Notes: generated by a model not told the origin, from the sequence alone. A stretch of DNA of 64,000 bases from Sphingobacteriaceae bacterium GW460-11-11-14-LB5 (GCA_002151545.1 CP021237.1:5084001-5148000); one strand, 5' to 3'. Counted from the stretch's first letter, positions 9,415 to 19,399 are shown. Translations and numbers: made by a program.

Positions 9415-9645
9415 TTAAGTCTGGGCGGATTGCGATTTAAAATTAAGTTGCTTGATAGAGAGGTTCAACATTTCGGCCTGACGAAACTCAAACTGCTTGA
9501 TGGCATACGCAGGGCAGTAGCTCGCACAACTAACCGGCCCTGTCTGCTTCACCATTCTTTTGCCTTTTCCATTGTCTATTGTTTGCGCAAAAAGTCCCGA
9601 ACTCGCCATTATTACAAAAAGAAAAACTATTAAGTATTTTTTCAT
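9415..9645 (-). pseudogene. Broken 5' fragment of a GH5-like hydrolase paralogous to 5166..6224
   Basis: This 76-residue frame starts MKKYLIVFLFVIMASSGLFAQ and contains YCPAYAIKQFEF, aligning with YCPAYAINQLEF near the N-terminus of the GH5-like protein downstream. At DNA level the block around 9490-9550 closely matches 6070-6130, with a one-base deletion. Its ATG overlaps the GH78 stop as ATGA, so translational coupling persists. No catalytic residues remain. It is therefore a decayed fragment, not a functional enzyme; secretion of a small peptide cannot be excluded. Confidence 0.8.
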
Positions 9646-11966
9646 CTTATCAAAATTTTATGTTTTCCAGCAGTAAGCTGTCTTTCAAATTCTTTTACTC
9701 CAACTTCGGCTTTTGCCCCTTCTGGGATATCTACAGTAAGTTCAACTCCTCGCTGAACCCTTTTCCATTTAACCCCGAGTTCACCAAATGGGCTTCTATA
9801 TGTCCCGCTGGCCCAGTCAAGATTTTTTGGAAAAACAGGCGCTATGGTAAACCGGGAAAAACCTGCGAAATCTTCATTGGGTTTTATCCCCACAAGGCTT
9901 CGATAGCACCATGCATTAAAATCGCCGAAGAACACATGGTTCAGGGACTCATCCTTTGGCTCCCATCCCTCGTACAATGTAGTTGCCCACCCAGTAATCC
10001 ATTTGCCCCAGCCAGCGTTCGGATTAGTAAGAAGGGCAAAAGCCTCATCAGGGTAACCGTTATCGCTAAGTGCCGACAGGACCCATTTTGTTCCGAGCAC
10101 CCCAAAATCAGGTACAAATTCTCTATCAAGCACGCCTTTTGCAAGCTCCGCCGCAACTGTTTTTATCGATTGCTCGGGACATAGCCCATTTACCAAAGCG
10201 CCGCTAAGTGCAGTAAGCGTTTTCACTTTGTAGGTTCCTGCCGATAGATCGAAAAACTCATCATTAAATGCCTCCTTTACGCTGTCGGCCATTTTCATAT
10301 AACTGGCTGCCTCGACATATCCCAGCACTTTAGCCATTTTGGAAAGCACGACCAGATCGCGGTATAAAAATATTGTTGAGGTACAGGCTTTTGGCGTTTT
10401 TTCCACCGAAAGGAAATCGTCCAATCCTGTCCTGTAAATATTTCCGGATGCCTTAGCCTTTTCGGCCAAATAACCTACGTAGCGCTTTACCGCTTCATAA
10501 TTTTCCTTTAGCACTTCTGTATCGCCCGTGTGAACATATACTTGCCAGGTTATCAGCGGTAATGCCGAACCCCAAGCTGGACCAAAATCCCTGTCCGATG
10601 GGTCGATCCAATGATATCCAATTCCTTTGGTTGGCGCTACCCCGGGCAGGCTTCCGTCTTCAAGCTGCACATCCCGGATATCTCCCAAAAACTTTCTGTA
10701 ACTCGAGGCTGCATCAAAATTCCAAAGTCCAATCTCGCAAGCTACATGTGCATCGGCAAGCCACCCCATTTTTTCCCTTTGCGGACAATCTGTTGGGATG
10801 CCCACATAGTTTGAACGGTAGCTTTGAAGCGCTGCCGCATTAAGCTGGTTGAGCATTTTGGATGAACTTTTGAAACTTCCAGCTGTAGTAAAATCTGTGC
10901 TATAGAACAATCCAAGTATAGAGGATTTAGAAAGCTTTACCTCTCCCTGGACTTTTACCTGAACATACCGAGATCCATGGTAAGTAAACCGCGGGGTATA
11001 GGTTTCCACATTTCCGCCCCTTAAGATATAAATGTCGGTAGCAAATTTTGGATCAGATTGTGGCCCGATCATCTGCCCGGCATTATGTAGCGAGTCCAGC
11101 GAGCCGTCAGGATTCAACCGCTCACTGTACTTGATTATTGCTTTGTCACCAGAATTGCCCTTTATCTTTAACCTAACTACGCCCGCAAAATTTTCTCCCA
11201 TATCGTAGAGGTAAACTCCAGCGGACAACTCCCTATAATCTTTTGGCTTGATATAACGGATGACCTTAACGGGCGGCATTGAAACCTGTTCCATTATACC
11301 CTCAGGTGATATCGCAGGCAACGCCGCTTTCCAGCCGCTGTCATCAAAACCAACCTTGTTCCAACCAGGCATCTCTTTTCTAGCATCATATATCTCGCCC
11401 GCTGGAAGGCTGTTGAACTGACTGGCTCCGTATCCGGTTTTCCAAGATGGGTCACTTGAAATCACTTTTTGAATGCCACCATTATACTCTAGCACCAGAT
11501 CCATGATCACTCTAGGCGATTTTCTCCAACCGATCTTATCAAAATTCCAGATCGTCTTGCTCTGCATATTGAACCAGCCATTTCCAAGCTCAACTCCTAT
11601 AGAGTTTTTACCAGTTCGCACCAGATGGGTGACATCATATTTGCTGTAATGCAACCGTTTATCGTATCTGGTAAATCCAGGTTCCAATACCGCACTGGTA
11701 ACTGGTTTTCCGTTGAGCGTAGCATGGTGATATCCTACTCCGCAGATGTACAGCGTTGCCTTATTGAGCCGCATTCCGTTTCCATAATGATGCAGGCGAG
11801 AAGCGGTTGTAAATTCTTTCCGAAAGAGAGGGGATGGGCCAATGTTTATGTTTTCTGTTGACGTAATCCACGAACCCTTGAAATGGTAAATATCCTGCGC
11901 ATCTGCAGAACCTATTCCGATCAGAAATGCCAAAAGTACTACCAGAAAAATCTTAATCCCGCTCAT
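9642..11966 (-). CDS. Alpha-L-rhamnosidase, GH78
   Basis: The 774-residue protein has a signal peptide and the GH78 order: N-terminal beta-domains with ISGVGY-like CGVGYHHATLNGKPV, LEPGFTRYDKR and VELGNGWFNMQ (about 75-130), a linker beta-domain with YDMGENFAGV and NAGQMIGPQ, then the (alpha/alpha)6 barrel with the hallmark TDCPQREKMGWLADAH (about residue 390), which holds the general acid region. It removes terminal alpha-L-rhamnose from polysaccharides or plant glycosides. At 774 residues it is shorter than many relatives because an extra N-terminal module is missing. It lies one base after the GH51 stop in the same operon. Confidence 0.93.
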   Translation of the reverse strand: MSGIKIFLVVLLAFLIGIGSADAQDIYHFKGSWITSTENINIGPSPLFRKEFTTASRLHHYGNGMRLNKATLYICGVGYHHATLNGKPVTSAVLEPGFTRYDKRLHYSKYDVTHLVRTGKNSIGVELGNGWFNMQSKTIWNFDKIGWRKSPRVIMDLVLEYNGGIQKVISSDPSWKTGYGASQFNSLPAGEIYDARKEMPGWNKVGFDDSGWKAALPAISPEGIMEQVSMPPVKVIRYIKPKDYRELSAGVYLYDMGENFAGVVRLKIKGNSGDKAIIKYSERLNPDGSLDSLHNAGQMIGPQSDPKFATDIYILRGGNVETYTPRFTYHGSRYVQVKVQGEVKLSKSSILGLFYSTDFTTAGSFKSSSKMLNQLNAAALQSYRSNYVGIPTDCPQREKMGWLADAHVACEIGLWNFDAASSYRKFLGDIRDVQLEDGSLPGVAPTKGIGYHWIDPSDRDFGPAWGSALPLITWQVYVHTGDTEVLKENYEAVKRYVGYLAEKAKASGNIYRTGLDDFLSVEKTPKACTSTIFLYRDLVVLSKMAKVLGYVEAASYMKMADSVKEAFNDEFFDLSAGTYKVKTLTALSGALVNGLCPEQSIKTVAAELAKGVLDREFVPDFGVLGTKWVLSALSDNGYPDEAFALLTNPNAGWGKWITGWATTLYEGWEPKDESLNHVFFGDFNAWCYRSLVGIKPNEDFAGFSRFTIAPVFPKNLDWASGTYRSPFGELGVKWKRVQRGVELTVDIPEGAKAEVGVKEFERQLTAGKHKILIR

Positions 11967-11967
11967 T

Positions 11968-13473
11968 TTATTTAACCGCTAACTGGACTACGCTTTTAGG
12001 TGGTAACACTACCATAAGCTTTCCATCTTGAAATTTCGCTGCTACAAACGGTGCCAGTTTTACCTCTGGACTTTTTCCAAAATCATTGAACGAATTTATT
12101 TTTGGCGCCGTAAGCAATTGCCCATTTATACTTGTTCCATGTATATCGATCTTCACAGTAATCTCTTTTGTAGGATCGATATTCACCATTGTGATGTTTA
12201 TGGTTGAATCTTTTGTTGATGCAGATGCATTTACCGCTTTCAGGGACTTACCTTCGAAACTGTAATCTGGTGAGGAAATAGTCAAAGGAAGTAGTTTTGC
12301 ATCTTGGTGAACCTTCATCATATCAAACACATGGTATGTAGGGGTAAGCACCATCTGATCTCCCTTGGTAAGAATGACCGAATGGATGACATTAACGGTT
12401 TGCGCCAGATTTGCCACTCGTATACGGTCTGAATGGTTATTGAAAATGTTCAATGTAGACGCAGCAATTAGCGCATCGCGCAGAGAATTCTGCTGGAACA
12501 GCCAATCCTTCGGCTGCCCAGGTTCCTGCGCAGTCCAGATTCCCCATTCATCTACCAGCAATGCCGCCTTTTTTTGGGGGTCATATTTATCCATAATGGC
12601 GCTATGTTTACTCACTACTTCCTCCATTTTTAGGGCATTGGCCAGTCCTCCGAAATACTGGTCCTCACCAAATGAGGTTGCAGATCCAGAGGGCGGCCAA
12701 TGACCTGTGATGAGTGTATAGTAATGCAATGATAGACCCCACATTTGGCTCCAGTGAATATTTTTCATGCATACCTCTGTCCAGTTATAGTCCTCGGCAT
12801 TTGCACCGGAAACAATCTTTTTAAGCTTAGGGGCACCAGGATAGGTTTCACAGAAACTAGCATATTGCTTATAAAGGCCTACGTAATGTTCAGGGGTCAT
12901 ATCTCCTCCACAGCCCCAGCTTTCGTTTCCCACTCCCCAAAATGAAATTCCATAAGGCTTTGGGTGTCCATTTTTTCTTCGCTCTTCGGCAAACGTTGAT
13001 TTGGAATCTGAGTTCAGGTATTCGATCCAGCTTGCCATTTCCTGTGGAGTTCCAGTTCCAACATTGCCAGCAATGTAAGGCTCACAACCAATCCGCTCAC
13101 ACAGATCTAGGAACTCGTGCGTACCGAAGGAATTGTTCTCTTCGACCATTCCCCATGTTGTGTTTATTCTGACCGGACGTGAAGTTTTCGCTCCGATTCC
13201 ATCACGCCAGTGGTATTCATCAGCGAAACATCCGCCAGGCCAGCGCAGGTTTGGCACTTTTATTTTTTTTAAGGCCATTACAATATCCTCACGGATTTTT
13301 CTATTCCGGTAAAATCCATCATAGATACTTCGCCCAAGGTGTTCTGCAAACTGTCCGTAGATATGCCTGCTTATAACTGGTGCATCAGTTTTAGATTCCA
13401 ACTTGATTTCGGCTGTTTGCCCGAGGGCATAAGTTGAAGCTAGGAGCAATAAAAATGTCAAAAAGCGGGTCAT
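11968..13473 (-). CDS. Alpha-L-arabinofuranosidase, GH51
   Basis: The 501-residue secreted protein (signal peptide MTRFLTFLLLLASTYALGQ) shows GH51 landmarks: IYGQFAEHLGRSIYDG (38-53), LRWPGGCFADEYHWRDGIG (76-94), the acid/base in FWGVGNESWGCGG (Glu184) and the nucleophile in LLVDEWGIW (Glu309). The C-terminal beta-sandwich ends with PPKSVVQLAV. It hydrolyses terminal non-reducing alpha-L-arabinofuranosides in arabinan, arabinoxylan or glycosides. It overlaps the upstream esterase by 4 bases and sits next to GH78, pointing to combined arabinose and rhamnose release. Confidence 0.93.
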   Translation of the reverse strand: MTRFLTFLLLLASTYALGQTAEIKLESKTDAPVISRHIYGQFAEHLGRSIYDGFYRNRKIREDIVMALKKIKVPNLRWPGGCFADEYHWRDGIGAKTSRPVRINTTWGMVEENNSFGTHEFLDLCERIGCEPYIAGNVGTGTPQEMASWIEYLNSDSKSTFAEERRKNGHPKPYGISFWGVGNESWGCGGDMTPEHYVGLYKQYASFCETYPGAPKLKKIVSGANAEDYNWTEVCMKNIHWSQMWGLSLHYYTLITGHWPPSGSATSFGEDQYFGGLANALKMEEVVSKHSAIMDKYDPQKKAALLVDEWGIWTAQEPGQPKDWLFQQNSLRDALIAASTLNIFNNHSDRIRVANLAQTVNVIHSVILTKGDQMVLTPTYHVFDMMKVHQDAKLLPLTISSPDYSFEGKSLKAVNASASTKDSTINITMVNIDPTKEITVKIDIHGTSINGQLLTAPKINSFNDFGKSPEVKLAPFVAAKFQDGKLMVVLPPKSVVQLAVK

Positions 13474-14333
13474 TTTTTTGGCTTATATTTTTGTTCCAAG
13501 ATCCAACTTATGCAGTCATCAATCCACTGCACCTTCGCTTTTTTATTGTTTATACCATATCCATGGGCTCCTCTTTCATAAAGGAAAATATCCATCGGCA
13601 CATGATGCTGCTTCAAAGCTGCCGCGAAATAAAGGCTGTTCTTTACGTCAACTATCTTGTCATCCATACCAGAAGTCATAAATGTAGGCGGGGTATTTTC
13701 GGTAACCTGAAGTTCATTTGAATAATATTTGATCTGCTCGGAAGTAAACGACGGTCCGATCAGGTTCATCCTCGATCCTTGGTGGGTAAGCGAATCAGCA
13801 AAACTGATGACTGGATAAACTAACACCAAAAAATCTGGTCTCAATGAAGTCTTTCTTGGATTTTGAAGTTCTGTTTTGTCATATCTAACGCCTACCGTAG
13901 AAACGAGATGTCCCCCTGCAGAAAAGCCCATAATGCCGAGTTTATTTGGATCTACTTGAAGCTCTTTAGCATTTTCCCTGACATATTGTATAGCACGCTG
14001 TGCATCTGTCAAGGGCACTATCTCTTTGTGATCCATACGCAGATCAGAAGGCACACGGTAATCTAAAAGGATGGCGGTAATTCCCGACTCGCTAAGTTTC
14101 TTCGCCGCTGGTATTCCTTCGACACCGTTAGCTCTGCCACCATAGGAACCGCCTGAACAAACTATGACCACTGTTCCCTTGGCTTTTTCTTTTACGGGCC
14201 TGTAAACCGTAAGTTTTGGCACCTCTGTTTTCTCTTTTGCAAATGGTATTTTTCCTTCTGGGTAGAGGGGAATTATTTGTTGCGCTCGAGCGCTATAAGC
14301 GAACAGGAGCAAAGCCCATATTAATTTTTTCAT
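13470..14333 (-). CDS. Secreted alpha/beta-hydrolase esterase (acetylxylan-esterase-like)
   Basis: The 287-residue protein has a signal peptide (MKKLIWALLLFAYSARAQ) and an alpha/beta-hydrolase core: oxyanion region CSGGSYGG (59-66), nucleophile in GIMGFSAGGH (Ser138), acid in TSGMDDKIVD and histidine in RGAHGYG. It belongs with the BD-FAE-like / xylan esterase type enzymes found in carbohydrate loci, which deacylate decorated glycans. It is the first gene of the translation-coupled GH block and overlaps GH51 by 4 bases. Confidence 0.85.
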   Translation of the reverse strand: MKKLIWALLLFAYSARAQQIIPLYPEGKIPFAKEKTEVPKLTVYRPVKEKAKGTVVIVCSGGSYGGRANGVEGIPAAKKLSESGITAILLDYRVPSDLRMDHKEIVPLTDAQRAIQYVRENAKELQVDPNKLGIMGFSAGGHLVSTVGVRYDKTELQNPRKTSLRPDFLVLVYPVISFADSLTHQGSRMNLIGPSFTSEQIKYYSNELQVTENTPPTFMTSGMDDKIVDVKNSLYFAAALKQHHVPMDIFLYERGAHGYGINNKKAKVQWIDDCISWILEQKYKPKK

Positions 14334-14353
14334 ATTTGGTTTATTCTGTTTGG

Positions 14354-15613
14354 TTAGGGATCTAATGGATCAAGCGGATCTCGGAATAAGGCGTCAACGA
14401 CCGGATAAAATGAAAATTCATTTTCTGAAAGCCTTTTAAGCTCTCTATACGGAAGATACCCAAGCTCACGTTTGTTTCTGAGCTCAAATTTTGGGTCAGC
14501 TATATAATCTGCCTGATCCTTTGTCGTTAGCAGGAGGGCGGCCTTAGAAACTGGAAATCCATAATTTAACAGATACCTGCATGCGTTGCGAAAATTGGTT
14601 GTTGTATGCCTCGCATGTGGATCCATAATTATAGCTTTTTCAGGTATACCGAAGACCTTCATTAGGTAACGTTTCATTTCAAAAGCTTCGCAGTATCTGG
14701 TTTTAAAGGGATGGCAATAGCCTCCGCTAACGATGATAAAAGGGGCCTTCTTTTTGAAGTACCATTCCGCTGCCAAACCACATCTTGCTTTTCCCCCATC
14801 AGAAAGCCTTTCACCATATTTGTCTGGTCCTTCTCCAGGAATCACAAGTGCAGAAAATGCAAAATTTGAAAATCCGATTCTGCTAACCTGCATTTTGGCT
14901 GCCCGATTCTCTTTCTTGTCAAGAGGTTCGAATCTAGCAGCTTCATCCCTACCATTAATCCGGAGCAATCCAAGCGCCACTTCCAAAGGACCTTCGTAGA
15001 AATACTTTGGTGCGTTAGCATTCGTAATCTCAGCTAGCATACCTGAAATCTTTAACTGGTAGTTCTTGCTGCCGATTGGATAATTTGCACTATCTATTGA
15101 GGGATACCTTAGCCTACCAGTAAGTCCATATCCTGAAATGATATAGTTGACCCCATTGAAATAATGCCTCCAACAGCTTTGCCACAAAGCTCTGTTAGGT
15201 AATTGGCGATAAACGTTATAATTTCCTGAAGGCCGAATCACGTTATCCAAAAGTTGATCGATAATTTCTTTATTTAGATCGTATGTAACTAATAACTGGC
15301 TATCTAGTTTAGCACAGTATTGTAGCGAAAAAAGATAGTCAGCTAAATTATTATGCTGGAGAGTAGGCTTTGGTAAAAGGACACATATACCCACGTCTTT
15401 CTCCACTGCCGAGACTATAAAAAAGTTCTTTTCTATAATGAATTTCTCAGAGCGGATTAGCGTTTTTTGAGCACTTACCTCAACTGTACACAACCAACAA
15501 TAAAGTTGTGCTACAAAGTATATTTTTGACCTAAAATTTTTCAAAATATGCCTTTGTGGTGTATTTAATATCCCCTTGCTCGACATCGCGTTTGACAAAT
15601 AGCGTCTTCCCAT
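14354..15613 (-). CDS. YdcF/SanA-like (DUF218) exported protein
   Basis: The second half (about residues 240-400) carries the YdcF/ElyC (DUF218) pattern: FSALVIPGEGPDKYGERLSDGGKAR, then FIIVSGGYCHP, then EKAIIMDPHARHTTTNFRNA. The first half is not recognised. A hydrophobic stretch ending EVSAQ at about residue 49 looks like a signal peptide. The frame start at 15613 or 15586 lies inside the upstream gene, an unusual 56-83 base overlap, so the true start is uncertain. The DUF218 fold is known for cell-envelope proteins, and its role in this operon is unknown. Confidence 0.7.
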   Translation of the reverse strand: MGRRYLSNAMSSKGILNTPQRHILKNFRSKIYFVAQLYCWLCTVEVSAQKTLIRSEKFIIEKNFFIVSAVEKDVGICVLLPKPTLQHNNLADYLFSLQYCAKLDSQLLVTYDLNKEIIDQLLDNVIRPSGNYNVYRQLPNRALWQSCWRHYFNGVNYIISGYGLTGRLRYPSIDSANYPIGSKNYQLKISGMLAEITNANAPKYFYEGPLEVALGLLRINGRDEAARFEPLDKKENRAAKMQVSRIGFSNFAFSALVIPGEGPDKYGERLSDGGKARCGLAAEWYFKKKAPFIIVSGGYCHPFKTRYCEAFEMKRYLMKVFGIPEKAIIMDPHARHTTTNFRNACRYLLNYGFPVSKAALLLTTKDQADYIADPKFELRNKRELGYLPYRELKRLSENEFSFYPVVDALFRDPLDPLDP

Positions 15614-16010
15614 CGTTTTCTAAGCTCCAGGTCTCAACTGTCGTTCCTATACTTTGTCCATTAGCGTTGGTAGATTTTCTAGTCAAAATGAATATTTCGC
15701 TGTTTGTCCATTTCAATGTGCTTGACACTGTGTTACCACTGGGCATCTTTTTAACGAATACTTTACCATCAAATGCAACAGTGTCAATAACAGGCGTTTG
15801 TTCTTGCATTTTTGCGTTTAGCGGTGTTCTTGCAATGATGAACCTGTCCTGCAGTTGTACAACTTTAATGAACTTAGGCAAAATGTAATTGGGAGCAGGT
15901 CCCCAGTTGACTTTCTCTTCATTAACTTTAAAAGTGCCCGAAAAATTAGCTTTTTGAGCGAATGCATTTGTTGATGCGCATAACAGCGCGAATAAAATTA
16001 ATTTTTTCAT
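15531..16010 (-). CDS. Small secreted hypothetical protein, beta-rich
   Basis: The 159-residue protein starts with a clear signal peptide (MKKLILFALLCASTNAFAQ). The mature part alternates short beta-strand-like segments (FSGTFKVN, VETWSLENDGKTLFVKRDV) resembling lipocalin-like or META-like barrels common in Bacteroidetes, but no family is assigned. It is transcribed between the S9 peptidase and the YdcF-like gene, whose frame overlaps its 3' end. Confidence 0.7.
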   Translation of the reverse strand: MKKLILFALLCASTNAFAQKANFSGTFKVNEEKVNWGPAPNYILPKFIKVVQLQDRFIIARTPLNAKMQEQTPVIDTVAFDGKVFVKKMPSGNTVSSTLKWTNSEIFILTRKSTNANGQSIGTTVETWSLENDGKTLFVKRDVEQGDIKYTTKAYFEKF

Positions 16011-16081
16011 ATGTTAAATCTTTCTTAATTAAGTGCGTTTGCATCAAAATCAAATTTCCAATGTGGCGCTAGGCGTTTCAT

Positions 16082-18697
16082 CTAATCTTTAATTCTTTTC
16101 AGCTTTTGACTTAGTGGGATTTTGGAATATTCTTCTATGCGTTTTTGTTCTGCTGCACTAATCAAAGGGCTTCTATCAGGTGTGCGACCAAGTGTATCTA
16201 GTTCCAATCCAGTATTTCCCAAGCTTTCCACCATCCATAAAGGAACTGATGCACCTTTCAAGTAGTGATCGAAGAATTGCACAACTCTGGTAGTTAAGTC
16301 CCACTGGTTTTCAATATTCCGATCTACCAGATGGTCCTCTTTATCGTATTGCAAAAGCCATGCTGGTTTACCTAACCGTTGTAGAGCAATAAAAAACTCA
16401 GCCCCTTGGCTGAATGGTACGTGATTATCAAGTCTATTATGTAATAATAAAATTGGGGTCGTCACTTTATCAACGTAAAATATTGGCGAGTTTTGAATAT
16501 ACCACTCAGGTCTATCCCACATGGATTTAAAAAGATTTTGCTGCCCCATTTCAATCCAATTACTTGGTCCTCCTTTCGAAAAGGAATTATTGTTTGGAAG
16601 CCAATCATTTACACGTTCGACAAAATTAATTGTAGGTGCGCCGATTAGTGCTGCTTTGTATCTTTTCGAATGTGTTACAAAGTAAGCAGTTTCCCAGCCT
16701 CCATAACTGTGCCCGCTAAGTCCCAGACGCCCCTCATCCACGTATTTCCTTGTAAGTAGCTCATCGACTCCAGTTTCTAAACATTCTAGTGCACTTTTGC
16801 CGCTATCGCCTACCCGATATTTCATATCTGGAACAAAAACAATATATCCGCGACTTACCATCCACGGAATCTCAATATCCGCACTATGCATCAATTTCGG
16901 AGAAATATATTTGAATAGATTTTGTGACTTTTCTCCATAGTAGTTAACGATTACGGGGTATTTCCTATTAGTATCCAGGTTTTGGGGCTTGTACAGAATT
17001 CCCTGCAACTCATCGCCATTTGTATTTTTCCAGTTTAACAATTCTACTGTTATCCAGTTATAAGCTTTTTCAGGATAAACGAAGCTAACCTGTTTAACAA
17101 CTACTCCATCACTCACAAACCAGTTTGGAAATTTATCCGCAGTAGATTTTCTAAACAACCACACATCGGCATTAGTAGCTTTAACTACTTTTTCTATGTC
17201 AGCGCAATCTTTGACAATAATTTTTCTGGGTAAGGAAGAGGCTGTTAAATCGATTTCAAATATACTTCTACATTTGCTAGAGTAATTATATCCCGATACT
17301 ATTATCTTGTTTCTATCAACGTCTTCATCTAAGCCTATATCTAGTATCGAGAATTTAATCCTATTATTCTTTGCATAATGTGAGGTTAGACATATTGGCG
17401 CTTCATTACCAGTAGGATCTATCTTCCATAAATCATCAAACACATCTTTAACTATAAGTTGATCGTTTTTTAGCACTTTGAATATTTTCAATTCCTTATA
17501 TTTCATAAAAGGGAACGAGAGCTTTATGAACTCATCATCCTCATACATTTTAAAGAATTCATTTTGACTGGTCAAATTAACAGTAGTGCCCGTTTTTGTG
17601 TTATAGCTGTGGAAATCGCCATGTTCCGTATCAAAATAAATAAAAAATCTACCACCCCGTGTAACATGAATACTTGTTTTATTGGAAATAGAGTCAAGCC
17701 TATCAAGAGGAATTTCACTGCCATTTTTGTTGGAAATCAAAGAAAAAAACTTAACGTTGGTCGAGGGCTGTGGTCCAAAAGCAAATTTGCTCATAGGGCG
17801 TTCCCGCTCACCGATTAGCCAGAAATTTTCATTAATCCTTTTAGCGTGTCGGAACCGATCATCTAATATTTTTATTTTTTTTTGCGAGTTGAAAATCAGC
17901 CCGATATATTTTAAGGGAACATCTACTGCTAAAATATTGTCAAAAGGCTGAACTTGCCAGCTTTTATAGCTCCATATCGTTACTTTAGATTTATTCTGCG
18001 GTAAACTATGTTTGCTTGCCTGGTTTAACTGCAAAAGCGTCAAACAAGTAATTCCATTTGGGGAATTGTCATTAAGAGATGAGATCTTAATTTGCTTTTC
18101 TTTTTGTAGTTTCTCATCATCGAATATAAAATCCAGTTTTCCAGCCTTACTCTTAACCCAAATAGAGTTGACACCCATTTTATCAGATTTTAATAACGTC
18201 TGATTATCCTTGACCTCTTGTGAAATCGAGCGTTTATTCGTTTCTAAATCCATTGTAACAATCCTGATGTTCCCGTTGGACGACTGAACCTGAAATTTCA
18301 AATCCTTCCCACTAAGTATAGAGCGGACATTAGATGCTAGAAATGTCAATTTAAACTTCGGTAACTTTAGTGAAAATAGTGAATCACGTTGTTGAAATAC
18401 AAAATGCTCGTCCATAATAAACCTAGCCTTGATGGGGTCAAATGGTCCTTGAATGATATACTTAATACCGTTATTTTTTACCATTTGGACAATTCCAACA
18501 GAAGTGCCAGATTCTGAAACTTTATAAGCGACATATTTTCCTGTAGCACTGATACAAGCGTTTTTTGACATAGAAGGCCAATTCGTTGTACTCGCTCTAT
18601 CGACGATGGCTTGATTCTGAGAAAAGGCAAACTCTAGCCCTACTGTAAAAACAAATATGGATACAGCCAGTAAACGCCTAAATATGTTATTTACCAT
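16082..18697 (-). CDS. Secreted S9-family peptidase (prolyl oligopeptidase-like)
   Basis: The 871-residue protein has a signal peptide, a poorly conserved N-terminal propeller (about 35-590) and a C-terminal alpha/beta-hydrolase domain with nucleophile in GLSGHSYGGWET (about Ser661), acid in LLHNRLDNHVPFSQG and histidine in QYDKEDHLVDR. This is the triad order of S9 (DPP IV / acylaminoacyl-peptidase) enzymes, so it probably trims oligopeptides in the periplasm. Its start overlaps the upstream hypothetical by 7 bases. The region is more AT-rich by eye than the GH cluster. Confidence 0.85.
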   Translation of the reverse strand: MVNNIFRRLLAVSIFVFTVGLEFAFSQNQAIVDRASTTNWPSMSKNACISATGKYVAYKVSESGTSVGIVQMVKNNGIKYIIQGPFDPIKARFIMDEHFVFQQRDSLFSLKLPKFKLTFLASNVRSILSGKDLKFQVQSSNGNIRIVTMDLETNKRSISQEVKDNQTLLKSDKMGVNSIWVKSKAGKLDFIFDDEKLQKEKQIKISSLNDNSPNGITCLTLLQLNQASKHSLPQNKSKVTIWSYKSWQVQPFDNILAVDVPLKYIGLIFNSQKKIKILDDRFRHAKRINENFWLIGERERPMSKFAFGPQPSTNVKFFSLISNKNGSEIPLDRLDSISNKTSIHVTRGGRFFIYFDTEHGDFHSYNTKTGTTVNLTSQNEFFKMYEDDEFIKLSFPFMKYKELKIFKVLKNDQLIVKDVFDDLWKIDPTGNEAPICLTSHYAKNNRIKFSILDIGLDEDVDRNKIIVSGYNYSSKCRSIFEIDLTASSLPRKIIVKDCADIEKVVKATNADVWLFRKSTADKFPNWFVSDGVVVKQVSFVYPEKAYNWITVELLNWKNTNGDELQGILYKPQNLDTNRKYPVIVNYYGEKSQNLFKYISPKLMHSADIEIPWMVSRGYIVFVPDMKYRVGDSGKSALECLETGVDELLTRKYVDEGRLGLSGHSYGGWETAYFVTHSKRYKAALIGAPTINFVERVNDWLPNNNSFSKGGPSNWIEMGQQNLFKSMWDRPEWYIQNSPIFYVDKVTTPILLLHNRLDNHVPFSQGAEFFIALQRLGKPAWLLQYDKEDHLVDRNIENQWDLTTRVVQFFDHYLKGASVPLWMVESLGNTGLELDTLGRTPDRSPLISAAEQKRIEEYSKIPLSQKLKRIKD

Positions 18698-19338
18698 GTT
18701 TTTTCACCCCTTCTCATTCTCTCTAGATTCGTACTGAACTCTTTTAAATTAACATTGTAATCCACAGCTTTGGTTTGCCATTTAATAGCACATTTAACTT
18801 TGCCCGCTTTGTATAAAAGATTGGCGTATGTGTCAATTGGATTCGCAAGCTCTAACTCTTTGATTCTACCGGGTCTAGGAGTAAATGGGTTTTCAACTAT
18901 CTTTCTTGATTGAAAGGCGGCTCTTTTTAATATTTTACGATCGGTGATGTTTTTGAAAATCTTATCATACAGTACATTATTAATTCCAACTACCAGTGTA
19001 AAATGATCCGTGACATTTTCGATTGGGTGATATCTCTCCAAATCGGTAAGGTAGGCTTTCGCAAAATTGATCCAGTCTTTTTTTAAAGTATAGTAACGAA
19101 TCTTTGCACCGACGATTAACTTTGGGACATCAACAGAACGATACTTCTTGGCGACACTTTTTTGTATTATCTTCCAATTTGGCTCTACATTTATAGGTTG
19201 TTTAAGTGCATCGTCTAAATAGATAGCTTTATTGATTTCCTGGTTTAGAATTTTCTGCTCACTATATGTATTTTTACCCTGAGCAGATGCTATGCTTGGT
19301 AATAGAAATAAAAGTAATATGATATTTAATTTTGCCAT
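18691..19338 (-). CDS. Secreted hypothetical protein paired with the S9 peptidase
   Basis: The 215-residue protein has a signal peptide (MAKLNIILLLFLLPSIASAQ). The mature part is helix-rich with TPR-like periodicity near the C-terminus (YANLLYKAGKVKCAIKWQTKAVDY). Comparable segments are seen in thioredoxin-associated Bacteroidetes proteins, but no thioredoxin CxxC motif is present here. It overlaps the peptidase gene by 7 bases, suggesting coupled expression. Function unknown. Confidence 0.65.
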   Translation of the reverse strand: MAKLNIILLLFLLPSIASAQGKNTYSEQKILNQEINKAIYLDDALKQPINVEPNWKIIQKSVAKKYRSVDVPKLIVGAKIRYYTLKKDWINFAKAYLTDLERYHPIENVTDHFTLVVGINNVLYDKIFKNITDRKILKRAAFQSRKIVENPFTPRPGRIKELELANPIDTYANLLYKAGKVKCAIKWQTKAVDYNVNLKEFSTNLERMRRGEKTW

Positions 19339-19369
19339 AATTAATAGATTAATTAAAAAAAGCAGTATC

Positions 19370-19399
19370 TAATGGCAGGTCAAATTTTACCTGTCATTA
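19370..19399 (-). terminator. Hairpin terminator closing the susCD operon
   Basis: The minus-strand transcript forms an 11-bp stem (TAATGACAGGT with ACCTGCCATTA, one G-U pair) and is followed closely by a run of seven T. It lies 20 bp after the DUF4397 gene stop, separating susC-susD-DUF4397 from the peptidase genes. Confidence 0.8.
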
